Source: DASRHK01 sp963776465 (GTDB lineage: Bacteria > Pseudomonadota > Gammaproteobacteria > Nevskiales > Nevskiaceae). Taken from it: a stretch of DNA of 64,000 bases. Position numbers and translations under genes: made by a program. The notes beneath the pieces are model-generated. The model was not told where the DNA came from. It ran no database searches and saw only the letters and a program-made list of their open reading frames with translations. How positions within the stretch are numbered: position 1 is the stretch's first letter; every line of letters starts with the position of its first letter. Location of the stretch: NCBI GenBank assembly GCA_963776465.1, contig CAVZMV010000002.1:186001-250000 (forward strand). Direction: 5' to 3'. This document shows positions 17,703 through 26,175 of this stretch, one piece after another.

Positions 17703-19787
17703 TTATGGCCGCGCTGCGTTTTTGTGATCGAGCTGGGCGCAATGCGCGTGCGCACAGGAGCGAAGCCGGACTTCGCCGAGCCCTTGCACCGCTTCGACGT
17801 CATTTCCGGCATAGATATCGGCGGCAACACGATCGCCTTCGGCGACATCTCCCTGCGCGTACGCCAGCGCTGCACGCGACTCGACGATCATGGTTACTCC
17901 GGCCTCCGCAACTGGAATGCGGGATAGCGCGTCCGCGGCAGCCGCGACATCCGGATTGTCCTTCGAGGGCGGCTCGTTTCCCAAGAGCCACTTGGTCAGA
18001 TGCAGCTGGGCGACATTCGTGAGCGATATAGATCCCAGGCCTTCCTCGCGCGCGATGGCCAGACCCGCATCGATCTCGCTGACGGCGGCGGTCCGATTGC
18101 CCTGTGACGAAGCGATCCTGGCGCGATTAAGTCGTAGCGCAAGGATTTCGCGGCGAAGATTCTCGCTGCTCGGGTCGCGTGCTCGCGCCCGCTCGTAGAC
18201 GGCCAAGCTTTCGTCAGCGCGTCGCTGGGCCAGGTCCATATCAGACCTCTGCATCGCGATCTTGGCTGCGCCACGATATGCCGTGGCCAGCCATCGCATC
18301 CACTCGTTATTTTCCGGATCGTGCGCAACCATCCGCTCGCTCAGGTTGATCGCGAGATCGGCTGCCTCCTGCGCTTGCTCAAGCCGACTCGTGCGGCCCA
18401 ATGCTGCGGCCGCCGAGCTGAATCCCGCTTGCAATATCCAGACCAAATTCATGTCACGAGGAAACTTCTGCGCTGCAGCTTTAGCCGCCGCGACGAAAGG
18501 ACTCCACTCCTCGACAGAGTTACGCACGTTGAAGATGGCGGATGCATGCTGAAGACGACAGCGGAGCTGCCACGCGAGTGGTCTCGAATCCGCAGGTCCG
18601 GCGAACGGTGCGAGGGCCGCAACGCATTGATCCCAGCGCTGCAGCGCCTGATCGGTGTTCGTGTTCGCCTCGGCAAACGCAACCGTATCGTTGGCGTTCG
18701 CCAGCAATAGAGCGCGCTCAACCGTCGGTGCCTCGGCGTTTAAGCGCAGAGCGATCGCAAGCGCGTTCCGGGCGTCGCGCTCGTTCTCAGCCGTGATTCC
18801 AGATTCCAGGGACGGGACCGCGCGTGCGAGCAGCCCCGCGGCAAGCAGTTCATCTGCTTCATCACCTGGCTGCTGGGACCGCAGAGCCTGCGCCGACTTG
18901 ATTGCCTCGCTACCGCCTGTTACCGCCTCCGGCAAATGGCCCCGCGAGTAGTAGATGTCGGCGAGATTGGCATACGCCCGGCTGCGCCGAGCCAGCGTCG
19001 AGCTGTCATTCGATCCCGTGCTTCGATCGAGATAGTCCAGCGCTTTGCTCACCGTGGCATCCATGACGTCGAGTCGACCTACCTTGTCGAGTCGATTCTT
19101 CAAGTCGCCGAGCATGAACGCGATGAGATCGTCCGCCTGTTCGCGTCGTTCGGTCGCTTCGTTGCGCGCCAGATACGCGACGATGGCGAGCACTGTCGTC
19201 GATGCAGCAATCACGACCGACGCGGCGAGGGTTGCAGCAACCAGCCGTGTTCTGCGTCGGCGCTCGCGCTGGCGCAACTCGTCGAAGCCGACATCGAGCA
19301 GTCCCGCCACGAGTTTGAGAAAGCCATCCGACTTTCCGTCGGCTTGTTCGCGGACGTTCGCGGCCAGAGGCTCGGAGTCGCGAAGCGCCGAGGGAAAGCA
19401 CTCGCGCGCGCCATCAACTGCGTTTGGCTCCCCGTCGACGATCAGGGCGAAGACCGCCGCGTCTCGACCGAGATCTCGGAAGAACTTGATCTCCTCGTTT
19501 ACCCAATTCGAAGTCGCGGAGCGAGGGCTGCAAACGACGATGAGGCATCGCGAGTCGCGCAGCGCTTGCTGGAGCGTGTCGCCCAGATGGCTCGCCGCCG
19601 AGAGTTCCGTCTGATCGCGAAAGCAACGGCCGACCTTGCTTGGAACCGGGCCGAACTTTGACTGGCGACCAACCAGGCGAGACGGCACCCTGTAGCGCTC
19701 GAGTTTCTGGTGAAGCCACTTGCCCCAAGCTTCGTCAGCATGGCTGTAACTGATGAAGGCGCGATATTTGAACTCGCCAGCGGCCAT
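17703..19787 (-). CDS. TIR-domain protein with a membrane helix and helical repeats
   Basis: 694 residues. Residues 1-150 form a TIR-like domain: RAFISYSHADEAWGKWLHQK, RCFRDQTELSAASHLG, LIVVCSPRSATSNWVNEEI (the WVNEE glutamate is the likely catalytic-type residue) and FALIVDGEPN. A basic stretch and one membrane helix follow (about 183-206). The C-terminal 450 residues are alpha-helical, TPR-like repeats (ALDYLDRST, AYANLADIYYSRGHLPEAV, AADLAINLSERMV). This layout is known in bacterial TIR proteins, some of which degrade NAD or signal. The last 30 residues (LRSCAHAHC onwards) look atypical and the end may be shifted. It is monocistronic. Confidence 0.75.
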   Translation of the reverse strand: MAAGEFKYRAFISYSHADEAWGKWLHQKLERYRVPSRLVGRQSKFGPVPSKVGRCFRDQTELSAASHLGDTLQQALRDSRCLIVVCSPRSATSNWVNEEIKFFRDLGRDAAVFALIVDGEPNAVDGARECFPSALRDSEPLAANVREQADGKSDGFLKLVAGLLDVGFDELRQRERRRRTRLVAATLAASVVIAASTTVLAIVAYLARNEATERREQADDLIAFMLGDLKNRLDKVGRLDVMDATVSKALDYLDRSTGSNDSSTLARRSRAYANLADIYYSRGHLPEAVTGGSEAIKSAQALRSQQPGDEADELLAAGLLARAVPSLESGITAENERDARNALAIALRLNAEAPTVERALLLANANDTVAFAEANTNTDQALQRWDQCVAALAPFAGPADSRPLAWQLRCRLQHASAIFNVRNSVEEWSPFVAAAKAAAQKFPRDMNLVWILQAGFSSAAAALGRTSRLEQAQEAADLAINLSERMVAHDPENNEWMRWLATAYRGAAKIAMQRSDMDLAQRRADESLAVYERARARDPSSENLRREILALRLNRARIASSQGNRTAAVSEIDAGLAIAREEGLGSISLTNVAQLHLTKWLLGNEPPSKDNPDVAAAADALSRIPVAEAGVTMIVESRAALAYAQGDVAEGDRVAADIYAGNDVEAVQGLGEVRLRSCAHAHCAQLDHKNAARP

Positions 19788-20009
19788 GGCCGTCCCCTGT
19801 AGGCGTCAACTGACTTTATCCGAAATGGGGCGAGCTCGATTGTGGGTCACTCCACACTACGTAGAAGTGGTTATCGAGAATTGGCGCCCGCTTCGGATGT
19901 CCGTTTTGGGTCGGACGGCCCCGGACGCGATCTAAGGGTGAAGCTGGCCATGCTCGAAAGCGACGGGGCGATCAGCGTCATCAAAACCCGGGCGCGGTAG
20001 TAGCGGGAG

Positions 20010-21512
20010 TCAGGCGATCCGCGGCAGCAACTGCTTGCAGTCGAAAAAATCCTTCCAGGGATCGGACTTTCTACGACGAATCCACGCCGCCGCGCTCCGC
20101 ACGGTGAACTGTCTGGGATCTATCTTTCGCAGTTGCGACCAGGCGACCGGCATCGCCACTGTTGCGCCCGGCCTCGCCCGAGGCGAATAGGGAAGCACGG
20201 CGGTGGCGCCTTCGCCGTTGCGCAGATAGTCGACAAAAATCTTTCCCTTGCGCTTGGCCTTGGACATGTTCGACACGTAGCGATCCGGAAACTGCTGCGC
20301 CAGGGTCTCAGCGATGCTGCGCGTGAACCCCTTTACCCTTCCCCAGTCCGCCTTCGGCCAGATGGGGAGGACGACATGCAGGCCTTTACCGCCGGTCGTC
20401 TTGACCCAGGTCTCCAGCTTCAGCTTCTGGAACAGGCTTCGGAGCTCAAGCGCCGCATCGACCACGTCCGAGAATTCGAGGGACGTATCGGGGTCCAGAT
20501 CCATCACGATCCAGTCCGGATACTGCGCTTTCCTGATCTTGGCGCCCCAGCCGTGAAACTCGACGGCGTTGAACTGGACCAGCTGCAGGACTCCGCTCTT
20601 ATTTTCGACATAGATCACTTCATGGCCAGCAAGGTGCGACGTCCTGACGTCCTTGCCCAACCCGGGCGTCTTCTGCTTCTGGAAGAAGCACTGTGCCGCA
20701 TCGCCTTGCGGACAGCGCACGACCGCGATCGGACGACCCGACACATACGGCAGGAAGTATTCCGACACTTGCTCGTGATACGCGGCGAGCTCGCCCTTGG
20801 TCAGGCCCGAGACCTGGTCCATCACTCGCCCTGGACTGGAGATGGAAATGCCCGCCACCTCCAGGCGGTCCTCCTTGCCTGAGGTCTTCGCTCTGGGCGC
20901 GCGCTTGGTTCGCCGAGTGGTTTTGGCCTTCGACCCCTTGCCCACGTCCTGGACGGTCCGGCCGGAGATCACACTCAGAGGCAACGTGTCCGTAACCTGC
21001 CCCTTCTTGCCGCGCACCACGTGTTCGTCTGTCCGCTTGATCAGCAACCATGCACTCTTGGGTCCGCTTCGCTCCTTGTCCATGCGCGTCAGCGTGAACT
21101 TCCCCTGCAGCTTTTCTCCTTCGAGGGCGAAGGTGAGCCGGCCTTTGCGCAAGCCTTGGGCGGGATCGCCCTCCGGCAGCCAGCTGCCGCGGTCCCAGAC
21201 GATCACCGGTCCGCCGCCATACTCGCCCTGCGGAATGATCCCTTCGAACGTGTTGTATTCGACCGGGTGATCCTCGGTCTGCACCGCCAGTCGCTTGTCC
21301 GCAGGATCGAGGCTGGGACCTTTCGGAACGGCCCAGCTCACCATGACGCCGGCGATCTCGAGCCGGAAGTCGTAGTGCATGCGAGTGGCGTCGTGCTGCT
21401 GGATCACGAAGGCATTGCCGCCTCTTGCCGGAGGGCGCTTGCCTTGGGGCTCGGCCGTGATGGCGAAGTTCCGCTTGGCGCGGTAGGTCGCTAGGGGCTG
21501 TTCGCGGCGCAT
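20010..21512 (-). CDS. ligD: LigD-type 3'-phosphoesterase and polymerase
   Basis: 500 residues. The N-terminal phosphoesterase domain shows QQHDATRMHYDFRLEI with His40, His46, Asp48 and Arg50, and His82 in EDHPVEY. A basic linker (about 190-215) precedes the archaeo-eukaryotic primase-like polymerase: VMDLDPD metal site near 345, TTGGKGLHVVLPI, and GKIFVDYLRNGEGATAVLPYS. The ligase domain normally fused in LigD is absent here and encoded next door upstream. The protein trims and fills ends during non-homologous end joining. No Ku gene lies in this window. Confidence 0.9.
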   Translation of the reverse strand: MRREQPLATYRAKRNFAITAEPQGKRPPARGGNAFVIQQHDATRMHYDFRLEIAGVMVSWAVPKGPSLDPADKRLAVQTEDHPVEYNTFEGIIPQGEYGGGPVIVWDRGSWLPEGDPAQGLRKGRLTFALEGEKLQGKFTLTRMDKERSGPKSAWLLIKRTDEHVVRGKKGQVTDTLPLSVISGRTVQDVGKGSKAKTTRRTKRAPRAKTSGKEDRLEVAGISISSPGRVMDQVSGLTKGELAAYHEQVSEYFLPYVSGRPIAVVRCPQGDAAQCFFQKQKTPGLGKDVRTSHLAGHEVIYVENKSGVLQLVQFNAVEFHGWGAKIRKAQYPDWIVMDLDPDTSLEFSDVVDAALELRSLFQKLKLETWVKTTGGKGLHVVLPIWPKADWGRVKGFTRSIAETLAQQFPDRYVSNMSKAKRKGKIFVDYLRNGEGATAVLPYSPRARPGATVAMPVAWSQLRKIDPRQFTVRSAAAWIRRRKSDPWKDFFDCKQLLPRIA

Positions 21513-21579
21513 GAGAGATCGAACTCCTGGTCAATCTTCGAAGGCGAATCTGACGCTGGAGTTCCCGGATCAGAACACG

Positions 21580-22653
21580 TCACGTGTGCGCGAAGATCGC
21601 TGCGAGCTCGTGCGGCGGCACCACTTCCAGTTGTTCGAATGTGCAAGCCTTGGGGGGCTTGTCATCACGCCAGCGGCGGAACTGCGCGGTGTGCCGAAAG
21701 CGGTCGCCTTGCATGTGGTCGTAGCCGACCTCGACCACTAGCCGCGGCCTGAGCGGCTGCCATGAAAGATCCTTGCCCTGACTCCAGCGGCTGCTGGCAC
21801 CCGGAAGGCGCCGGTCGCTCGTGGCGCTCGCGGACTCGGCCCAGGCCCGCCAGGGATGGCCGCGCAGACTCTTCACACGATAGGGGGTCAGGATCTTCAC
21901 CAGCTCGCGCCGCCGTTGCATCGTGAAGCTTGCGCACACGCCCACGTGCTGCAGAACACCGTTGGCGTCGAACAGACCCAGCAGTAGGGAGCCGACCGCC
22001 TCGCCGCTGCCGTCCTTGTGCCAGCGGACCCCCCCGACCACGCAGTCGCACTCGCGCGCGTGCTTGATCTTGAGCATTACGCGCTTGTCGGATTCGTAGA
22101 TTCCCTCTGACCGCTTGGCCATGACGCCGTCGAGGCCTGCGCCCTCGAATCGTCGGAACCAGTCTCCGGCGATACGACGATCACGCGTCGTTGGCGTCAG
22201 ATGCAGCGGCGGATGCGCGCCCGCGAGCAGCGCGGCGAGCGCGGTGCGCCGCGCTTCGAACGGCTTGCGCCGCAGGTCGCGTCCGTTCAGGGCGAGGAGG
22301 TCGAAGGCGACGAACGCGGCCGGCGTCTGCCGCGCCAGGGTTTGGATGCGGGTCGCCGCCGGGTGGAGGCGCAATTGCAACGCTTCGAAATCCAGGGTAT
22401 CGCCGCGCGCTATCACGATCTCGCCGTCGACGACGGAGCCCTTCGGCAGCTGCGACGCCAGCGCCGGCAGCAATTCTGGAAAGTAGCGGGCGAGCGGCCG
22501 GCCGTCGCGGCTTTGCAGGTAGACATCCGTGCCGTCGCGAAATACAAGGCTGCGAAAGCCGTCCCACTTGGGCTCGAAAATCCACGCGCCGTCCTGCGGC
22601 AACGCGTCGACGCGCTTGGCCAGCATCGGCAGGATCGGCGGCTTGAGCGTCAT
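21580..22653 (-). CDS. ligD: Stand-alone ATP-dependent DNA ligase of the LigD type
   Basis: 357 residues from ATG 22653. Motif I is EPKWDGFR with the adenylated Lys29; motifs III to V follow in VAFDLLALNGRDL, LDGVMAKRSEGIYES and MLKIKHARECDCVVGG. The C-terminal OB fold contains the ARPRLVVEVGYDH-type segment (PLRPRLVVEVGYDH). An upstream extension is open but antisense to the catalase promoter and non-protein-like, so the ATG at MTLKPP is preferred. It is 67 bases upstream of the phosphoesterase-polymerase and probably cotranscribed, restoring LigD as a two-part enzyme for double-strand break repair. Confidence 0.88.
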   Translation of the reverse strand: MTLKPPILPMLAKRVDALPQDGAWIFEPKWDGFRSLVFRDGTDVYLQSRDGRPLARYFPELLPALASQLPKGSVVDGEIVIARGDTLDFEALQLRLHPAATRIQTLARQTPAAFVAFDLLALNGRDLRRKPFEARRTALAALLAGAHPPLHLTPTTRDRRIAGDWFRRFEGAGLDGVMAKRSEGIYESDKRVMLKIKHARECDCVVGGVRWHKDGSGEAVGSLLLGLFDANGVLQHVGVCASFTMQRRRELVKILTPYRVKSLRGHPWRAWAESASATSDRRLPGASSRWSQGKDLSWQPLRPRLVVEVGYDHMQGDRFRHTAQFRRWRDDKPPKACTFEQLEVVPPHELAAIFAHT

Positions 22654-22807
22654 GTCTATGGGACGGCCAGGACCACGAAAAGTGCACCGCCGTAAACCGC
22701 GCACCGCGTCAGCCAGCGCCGAGTCGATCTGGGGCATCGAACGTCCGTCGCGACTTGCAGTCGAACTCCAGTCACCCGCCGCTCGCACTCCACTGAAGGA
22801 ATCCTCG

Positions 22808-25270
22808 ATGGCTACCAAGAAGCCGAAGAACCCACGCGCGCCCTCCACGGCAAGGCCGGCGCAATCGGAGCCCGCCGCGGGCACGCTCGCTGGAACTGTC
22901 TCGGGTCCTTCGACGACGCCACCCCTTCCAGCCGCGAAAGCATTGACGAACGCAGAGCGTCTCCTGGCCCGGCAGAAGAGCGGCGGGCAATCCCTTGCTT
23001 CGGCGCGGCCGTCGAACCCGCTCAAGGCGGCGGAACATGGTCTCCACGCTGGACACGCGCCGACCGCGGGCAAGCCGCTGAAGGTTTCGGACCGCGTTGC
23101 GACAGCGAGCACCATCACCGAGGAGCCAGGGTCAGCCAAGACGGGCGCGGCGGCGCGTCCCGGCACCAACCCGGCCAATGATTCTCTGGCGCGCGTCCGC
23201 GTCGACTCTGCGGACCAGCCGCTGACGACGAATCTGGGTACGCCGATCGGTGACAACCAGAATTCTCTCAAGGCCGGTCTGCGCGGTCCGACGTTGATGG
23301 AGGACTTCATCCTCCGCGAGAAGATCACCCACTTCGATCACGAGCGCATTCCTGAGCGCGTGGTCCATGCGCGCGGCTCGGGTGCCCACGGCTTCTTCGA
23401 GTGCTACAAGCCGCTGACGCGGCTCACGCGCGCGACGCCGTTCGCGAAGGCTGGCAAGCGCACGCCGGTGTTCGTTCGCTTCTCCACCGTGGCCGGCGAG
23501 CGCGGCTCTACCGACCTCGCGCGCGACGTCCGCGGCTTCGCAGTGAAGTTCTACACCGACGAGGGCAACTGGGACATCGTCGGCAATAACATCCCCGTGT
23601 TCTTCATCCAGGACGCGATGAAGTTTCCCGACCTGGTGCACGCGGTGAAGCCGGAGCCGCACCACGCGATGCCGCAAGCCGCCTCTGCCCACGATACGTT
23701 CTGGGATTTCGCCGGCCTCATGCCCGAGACCGCCCATATGCTGATGTGGGTCATGTCCGACCGCGCGATCCCGCGCAGCTACCGGATGATGCAGGGCTTC
23801 GGTGTGCACACCTTCCGTCTGGTCAACGCTGCGGGCGCTTCGGTGTTCTGCAAGTTCCACTGGACCCCCGTCGCCGGCACCCATTCGGTCGTGTGGGATG
23901 AAGCGGTGAAGATCAGCGGCGCCGATGCGGACTTCCACCGGCGCGACCTCTGGGAAGCCATCGAGGCCGGCAATTTTCCCGAGTGGGAACTGGGCCTGCA
24001 GGTGTTCACAGAACAAGAGGCCGAGGGATTCAGCTTCGACGTGCTCGACGCCACTAAGCTCGTGCCCGAGGAGCTGGTGCCGGTGCGCCCGGTCGGCCGC
24101 CTGGTGCTCGATCGCAATCCCGACAACTTCTTTGCCGAGACCGAGCAGGTCGCGTTCTGCACCGCAAACGTCATCCCCGGCATCGATTTCTCCAACGACC
24201 CACTGCTCGCGGGGCGCCATCACTCCTACATCGACACGCAGCTCACCCGCCTGGGCGGTCCCAACTTCCACGAGCTGCCGATCAACGCCTCGCTGGCCCA
24301 GGCGCACAACAACCAGCGCGATGGCATGCACCGCCAGGCGATCCCGCGCGGTCGCGTCGCCTACGAGCCGAATTCGCTCGGCGGTGGCTGCCCGTTCCAG
24401 GCGGGCATGAAGGGGTTTGTCTCCTTCCCGGCGCCCGTTTTCGAGGACAAGGTCCGCGGCAAGCCCGAGAAGTTTGCTGATCACTACTCGCAGGCGACGC
24501 TGTTCTGGAACAGTCAGACGCCCGTCGAGAAGCAGCACATCATCGGCGCCTTCCGTTTCGAGCTGACAAAGGTGCAGACGCAGGCCGTGCGCGAACGGAT
24601 CCTTGCGCTGCTGGCCAACGTCGACGACGGACTGGCCCAGGCCGTTGCCGATGGCCTTGGAGTAAAGGTGCCGCCGGCGCTGCCGCTGGCATCTGCTCGA
24701 CGCGTGCGCTCCGAGGTGAAATCCTCTCCGGCGTTGTCGCTATTTGCGCGCCCGGGCGAGCAGGGCGTGCGTGGACGTCGCGTTGCGCTGCTGGTGTCCA
24801 AAGGTGTCGACAGCGCTTCGATCCGCGCTGTTCACCGGGCGCTTGCCGGCGCCGGCGCGGTGCCACGGTTCGTCGGGGCGAGACTCGGCGCAGTGCAGCC
24901 CCAATCGGGTCCGCAGATTCACGTCGAGGTTACGCTGGAGACCGCGCCGTCGGTGGTTTGGGACGCAGTCGTCATCCCGGGCGGCGAGGCCGGCAAGGCA
25001 CTGGCCCAGCTCGGTCAGGCGATGGAGTTCATCAAGGACCAGTACCGGCATTGCAAGCCCATCCTGGCGCTGGGCGACGCGCAGGGCGTGCTGGAGGGCG
25101 CCGGTATCTTTGTGACTCTGCCCAATGGCGAGCGCGACCCCGGCATCGTGCTCGAGCAGGATGACGAGAAGTCAAAGGGGCGGTCGGGTGGTAGCGCTAG
25201 CAGCAACTTCATCAAGGCACTGGCCCGCCATCGACACTATGAGCGGGAGTTGGATCCGCCGATCGTGTGA
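22808..25270 (+). CDS. katE: Large-subunit catalase HPII type
   Basis: 820 residues, longer than E. coli HPII (753), from ATG 22808 with an AAGGAA ribosome site. A roughly 140-residue basic, Pro/Ala-rich N-terminal extension precedes the catalase core. Visible are catalytic His in RVVHARGSGAHG, Asn in VGNNIPVFFIQDAMKFPD, and the heme-ligand Tyr in HHSYIDTQLTRLGGPNFHEL. A C-terminal class-I amidotransferase-like (flavodoxin) domain starts near residue 655 with GRRVALLVSKGVD and VVIPGGEAG, as in HPII. It converts hydrogen peroxide to water and oxygen. The neighbouring NHEJ genes are divergent, suggesting shared stress expression. Confidence 0.93.
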   Translation: MATKKPKNPRAPSTARPAQSEPAAGTLAGTVSGPSTTPPLPAAKALTNAERLLARQKSGGQSLASARPSNPLKAAEHGLHAGHAPTAGKPLKVSDRVATASTITEEPGSAKTGAAARPGTNPANDSLARVRVDSADQPLTTNLGTPIGDNQNSLKAGLRGPTLMEDFILREKITHFDHERIPERVVHARGSGAHGFFECYKPLTRLTRATPFAKAGKRTPVFVRFSTVAGERGSTDLARDVRGFAVKFYTDEGNWDIVGNNIPVFFIQDAMKFPDLVHAVKPEPHHAMPQAASAHDTFWDFAGLMPETAHMLMWVMSDRAIPRSYRMMQGFGVHTFRLVNAAGASVFCKFHWTPVAGTHSVVWDEAVKISGADADFHRRDLWEAIEAGNFPEWELGLQVFTEQEAEGFSFDVLDATKLVPEELVPVRPVGRLVLDRNPDNFFAETEQVAFCTANVIPGIDFSNDPLLAGRHHSYIDTQLTRLGGPNFHELPINASLAQAHNNQRDGMHRQAIPRGRVAYEPNSLGGGCPFQAGMKGFVSFPAPVFEDKVRGKPEKFADHYSQATLFWNSQTPVEKQHIIGAFRFELTKVQTQAVRERILALLANVDDGLAQAVADGLGVKVPPALPLASARRVRSEVKSSPALSLFARPGEQGVRGRRVALLVSKGVDSASIRAVHRALAGAGAVPRFVGARLGAVQPQSGPQIHVEVTLETAPSVVWDAVVIPGGEAGKALAQLGQAMEFIKDQYRHCKPILALGDAQGVLEGAGIFVTLPNGERDPGIVLEQDDEKSKGRSGGSASSNFIKALARHRHYERELDPPIV

Positions 25271-25431
25271 CTTGGGGCGGCCCTCAGAATCCCGCGACAT
25301 GCCGTGGGCGCGAGGAAGAATGGCAGCTTCAGCGCGCTGGCGACGTCGACGCCAGCGACGTTCTGTGAGATAGCGCGGCTGCAGCACTGGTCGTCCAACG
25401 CAGTGTTGCGGCTTCAGTGTCCATTCGTACT

Positions 25432-26073
25432 TCAAGCACCCTTGAAGACAATGGCGTTGAAGATCGGTATCAGGTCCTTTGCCTTAACGTAGCGGCCATG
25501 GGTCTGGAACTGCACGGTGGCCAGGCCGTTGATATACGCGACCAGGTGCGAAGCCACGGTCTCGGCATCGCTGCGCAGCTTCTCCCCAGGCGCCAGCGAA
25601 ACCTGCGCGATGAACTGCGCCACATCCTTGATGACCTTGCGCGCGAGATTCGACACCTTCTCCGCGATGTCCGGTCGGCTCAGCGAGATGGTCTGCACGA
25701 CAAAGAACAGACGTTCTGGATCGTCCGCCGGCGTTTCCGAGGTCAGGCTGGCAGCCAGCAATTCGGCGAGCTGCTTGAGGTTGCCCCGCAGCGAGCTGCC
25801 CGGGACAAAATTCTTGAACAGCGTCTGCTCGAGGTCGGCCGTGGCGCTGCGCCAGAGCTCGAAGAACAGATTCTGACGGTCGCCGAACAGCGTGTAGACC
25901 GGCGTACGCGAGCAGCCGGCGTAGTCCGCGACTTGATCGATGGTGACGGCTTCGTAGCCCTTCTCGCGGAACATCACGCGGGCGGCGACCAGCAGATCCT
26001 GCACGCGGGCGGCTTTTTGCTGCTCGCGGCTCAGACGCGCCTTTCTTCGCGCAACCACCGGCAGTCGGTTCAT
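25432..26073 (-). CDS. TetR-family transcriptional repressor
   Basis: 213 residues. The N-terminal helix-turn-helix is typical: ARVMFREKGYEAVTIDQVAD, then AGCSRTPVYTLFGDRQNLF. The C-terminal ligand and dimer domain is variable. It is divergent from the TonB receptor gene, and a near-perfect palindrome sits at the receptor promoter, so it most likely represses the receptor (and perhaps itself) until a small ligand binds. Confidence 0.88.
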   Translation of the reverse strand: MNRLPVVARRKARLSREQQKAARVQDLLVAARVMFREKGYEAVTIDQVADYAGCSRTPVYTLFGDRQNLFFELWRSATADLEQTLFKNFVPGSSLRGNLKQLAELLAASLTSETPADDPERLFFVVQTISLSRPDIAEKVSNLARKVIKDVAQFIAQVSLAPGEKLRSDAETVASHLVAYINGLATVQFQTHGRYVKAKDLIPIFNAIVFKGA

Positions 26074-26099
26074 TCAGCGGTCCTGTAGGAAAAGGCCGA

Positions 26100-26128
26100 T
26101 TGCTTTTGAAGATATTAAACGCTATAAA
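26100..26128 (+). promoter_or_regulatory. Candidate sigma-70 promoter of the TonB receptor gene
   Basis: TTGCTT at 26100-26105 and TATAAA at 26123-26128 are 17 bases apart, the optimal spacing. The expected transcript start falls near 26,135, just before the TetR-type palindrome. Confidence 0.45.
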
Positions 26129-26137
26129 TAAAAAAAC

Positions 26138-26159
26138 ATACTGTTTTTCTAAACGGTAT
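26138..26159. promoter_or_regulatory. TetR-type operator
   Basis: ATACTGTTT and AAACGGTAT are inverted copies with one mismatch around a 4-base centre. It overlaps the expected transcription start of the receptor gene and the ATG at 26158, which argues that translation starts at the GTG at 26176 instead. Binding by the adjacent TetR protein is inferred. Confidence 0.65.
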
Positions 26160-26175
26160 GCTTCCGGGAGCGAGC

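Noticed and set aside
17353..17875. Other frames continuing the TIR protein past its stop at 17703
   Set aside because: None gives convincing repeat-like protein, so a further frameshift there cannot be claimed.
22654..23328. N-terminal extension of the DNA ligase gene
   Set aside because: Open only because of GC bias; it is antisense to the katE promoter and start and lacks protein features. The ATG at 22653 begins exactly at the ligase domain.
23132..24538. Minus-strand frame inside katE
   Set aside because: Antisense shadow; catalase motifs lie on the plus strand.
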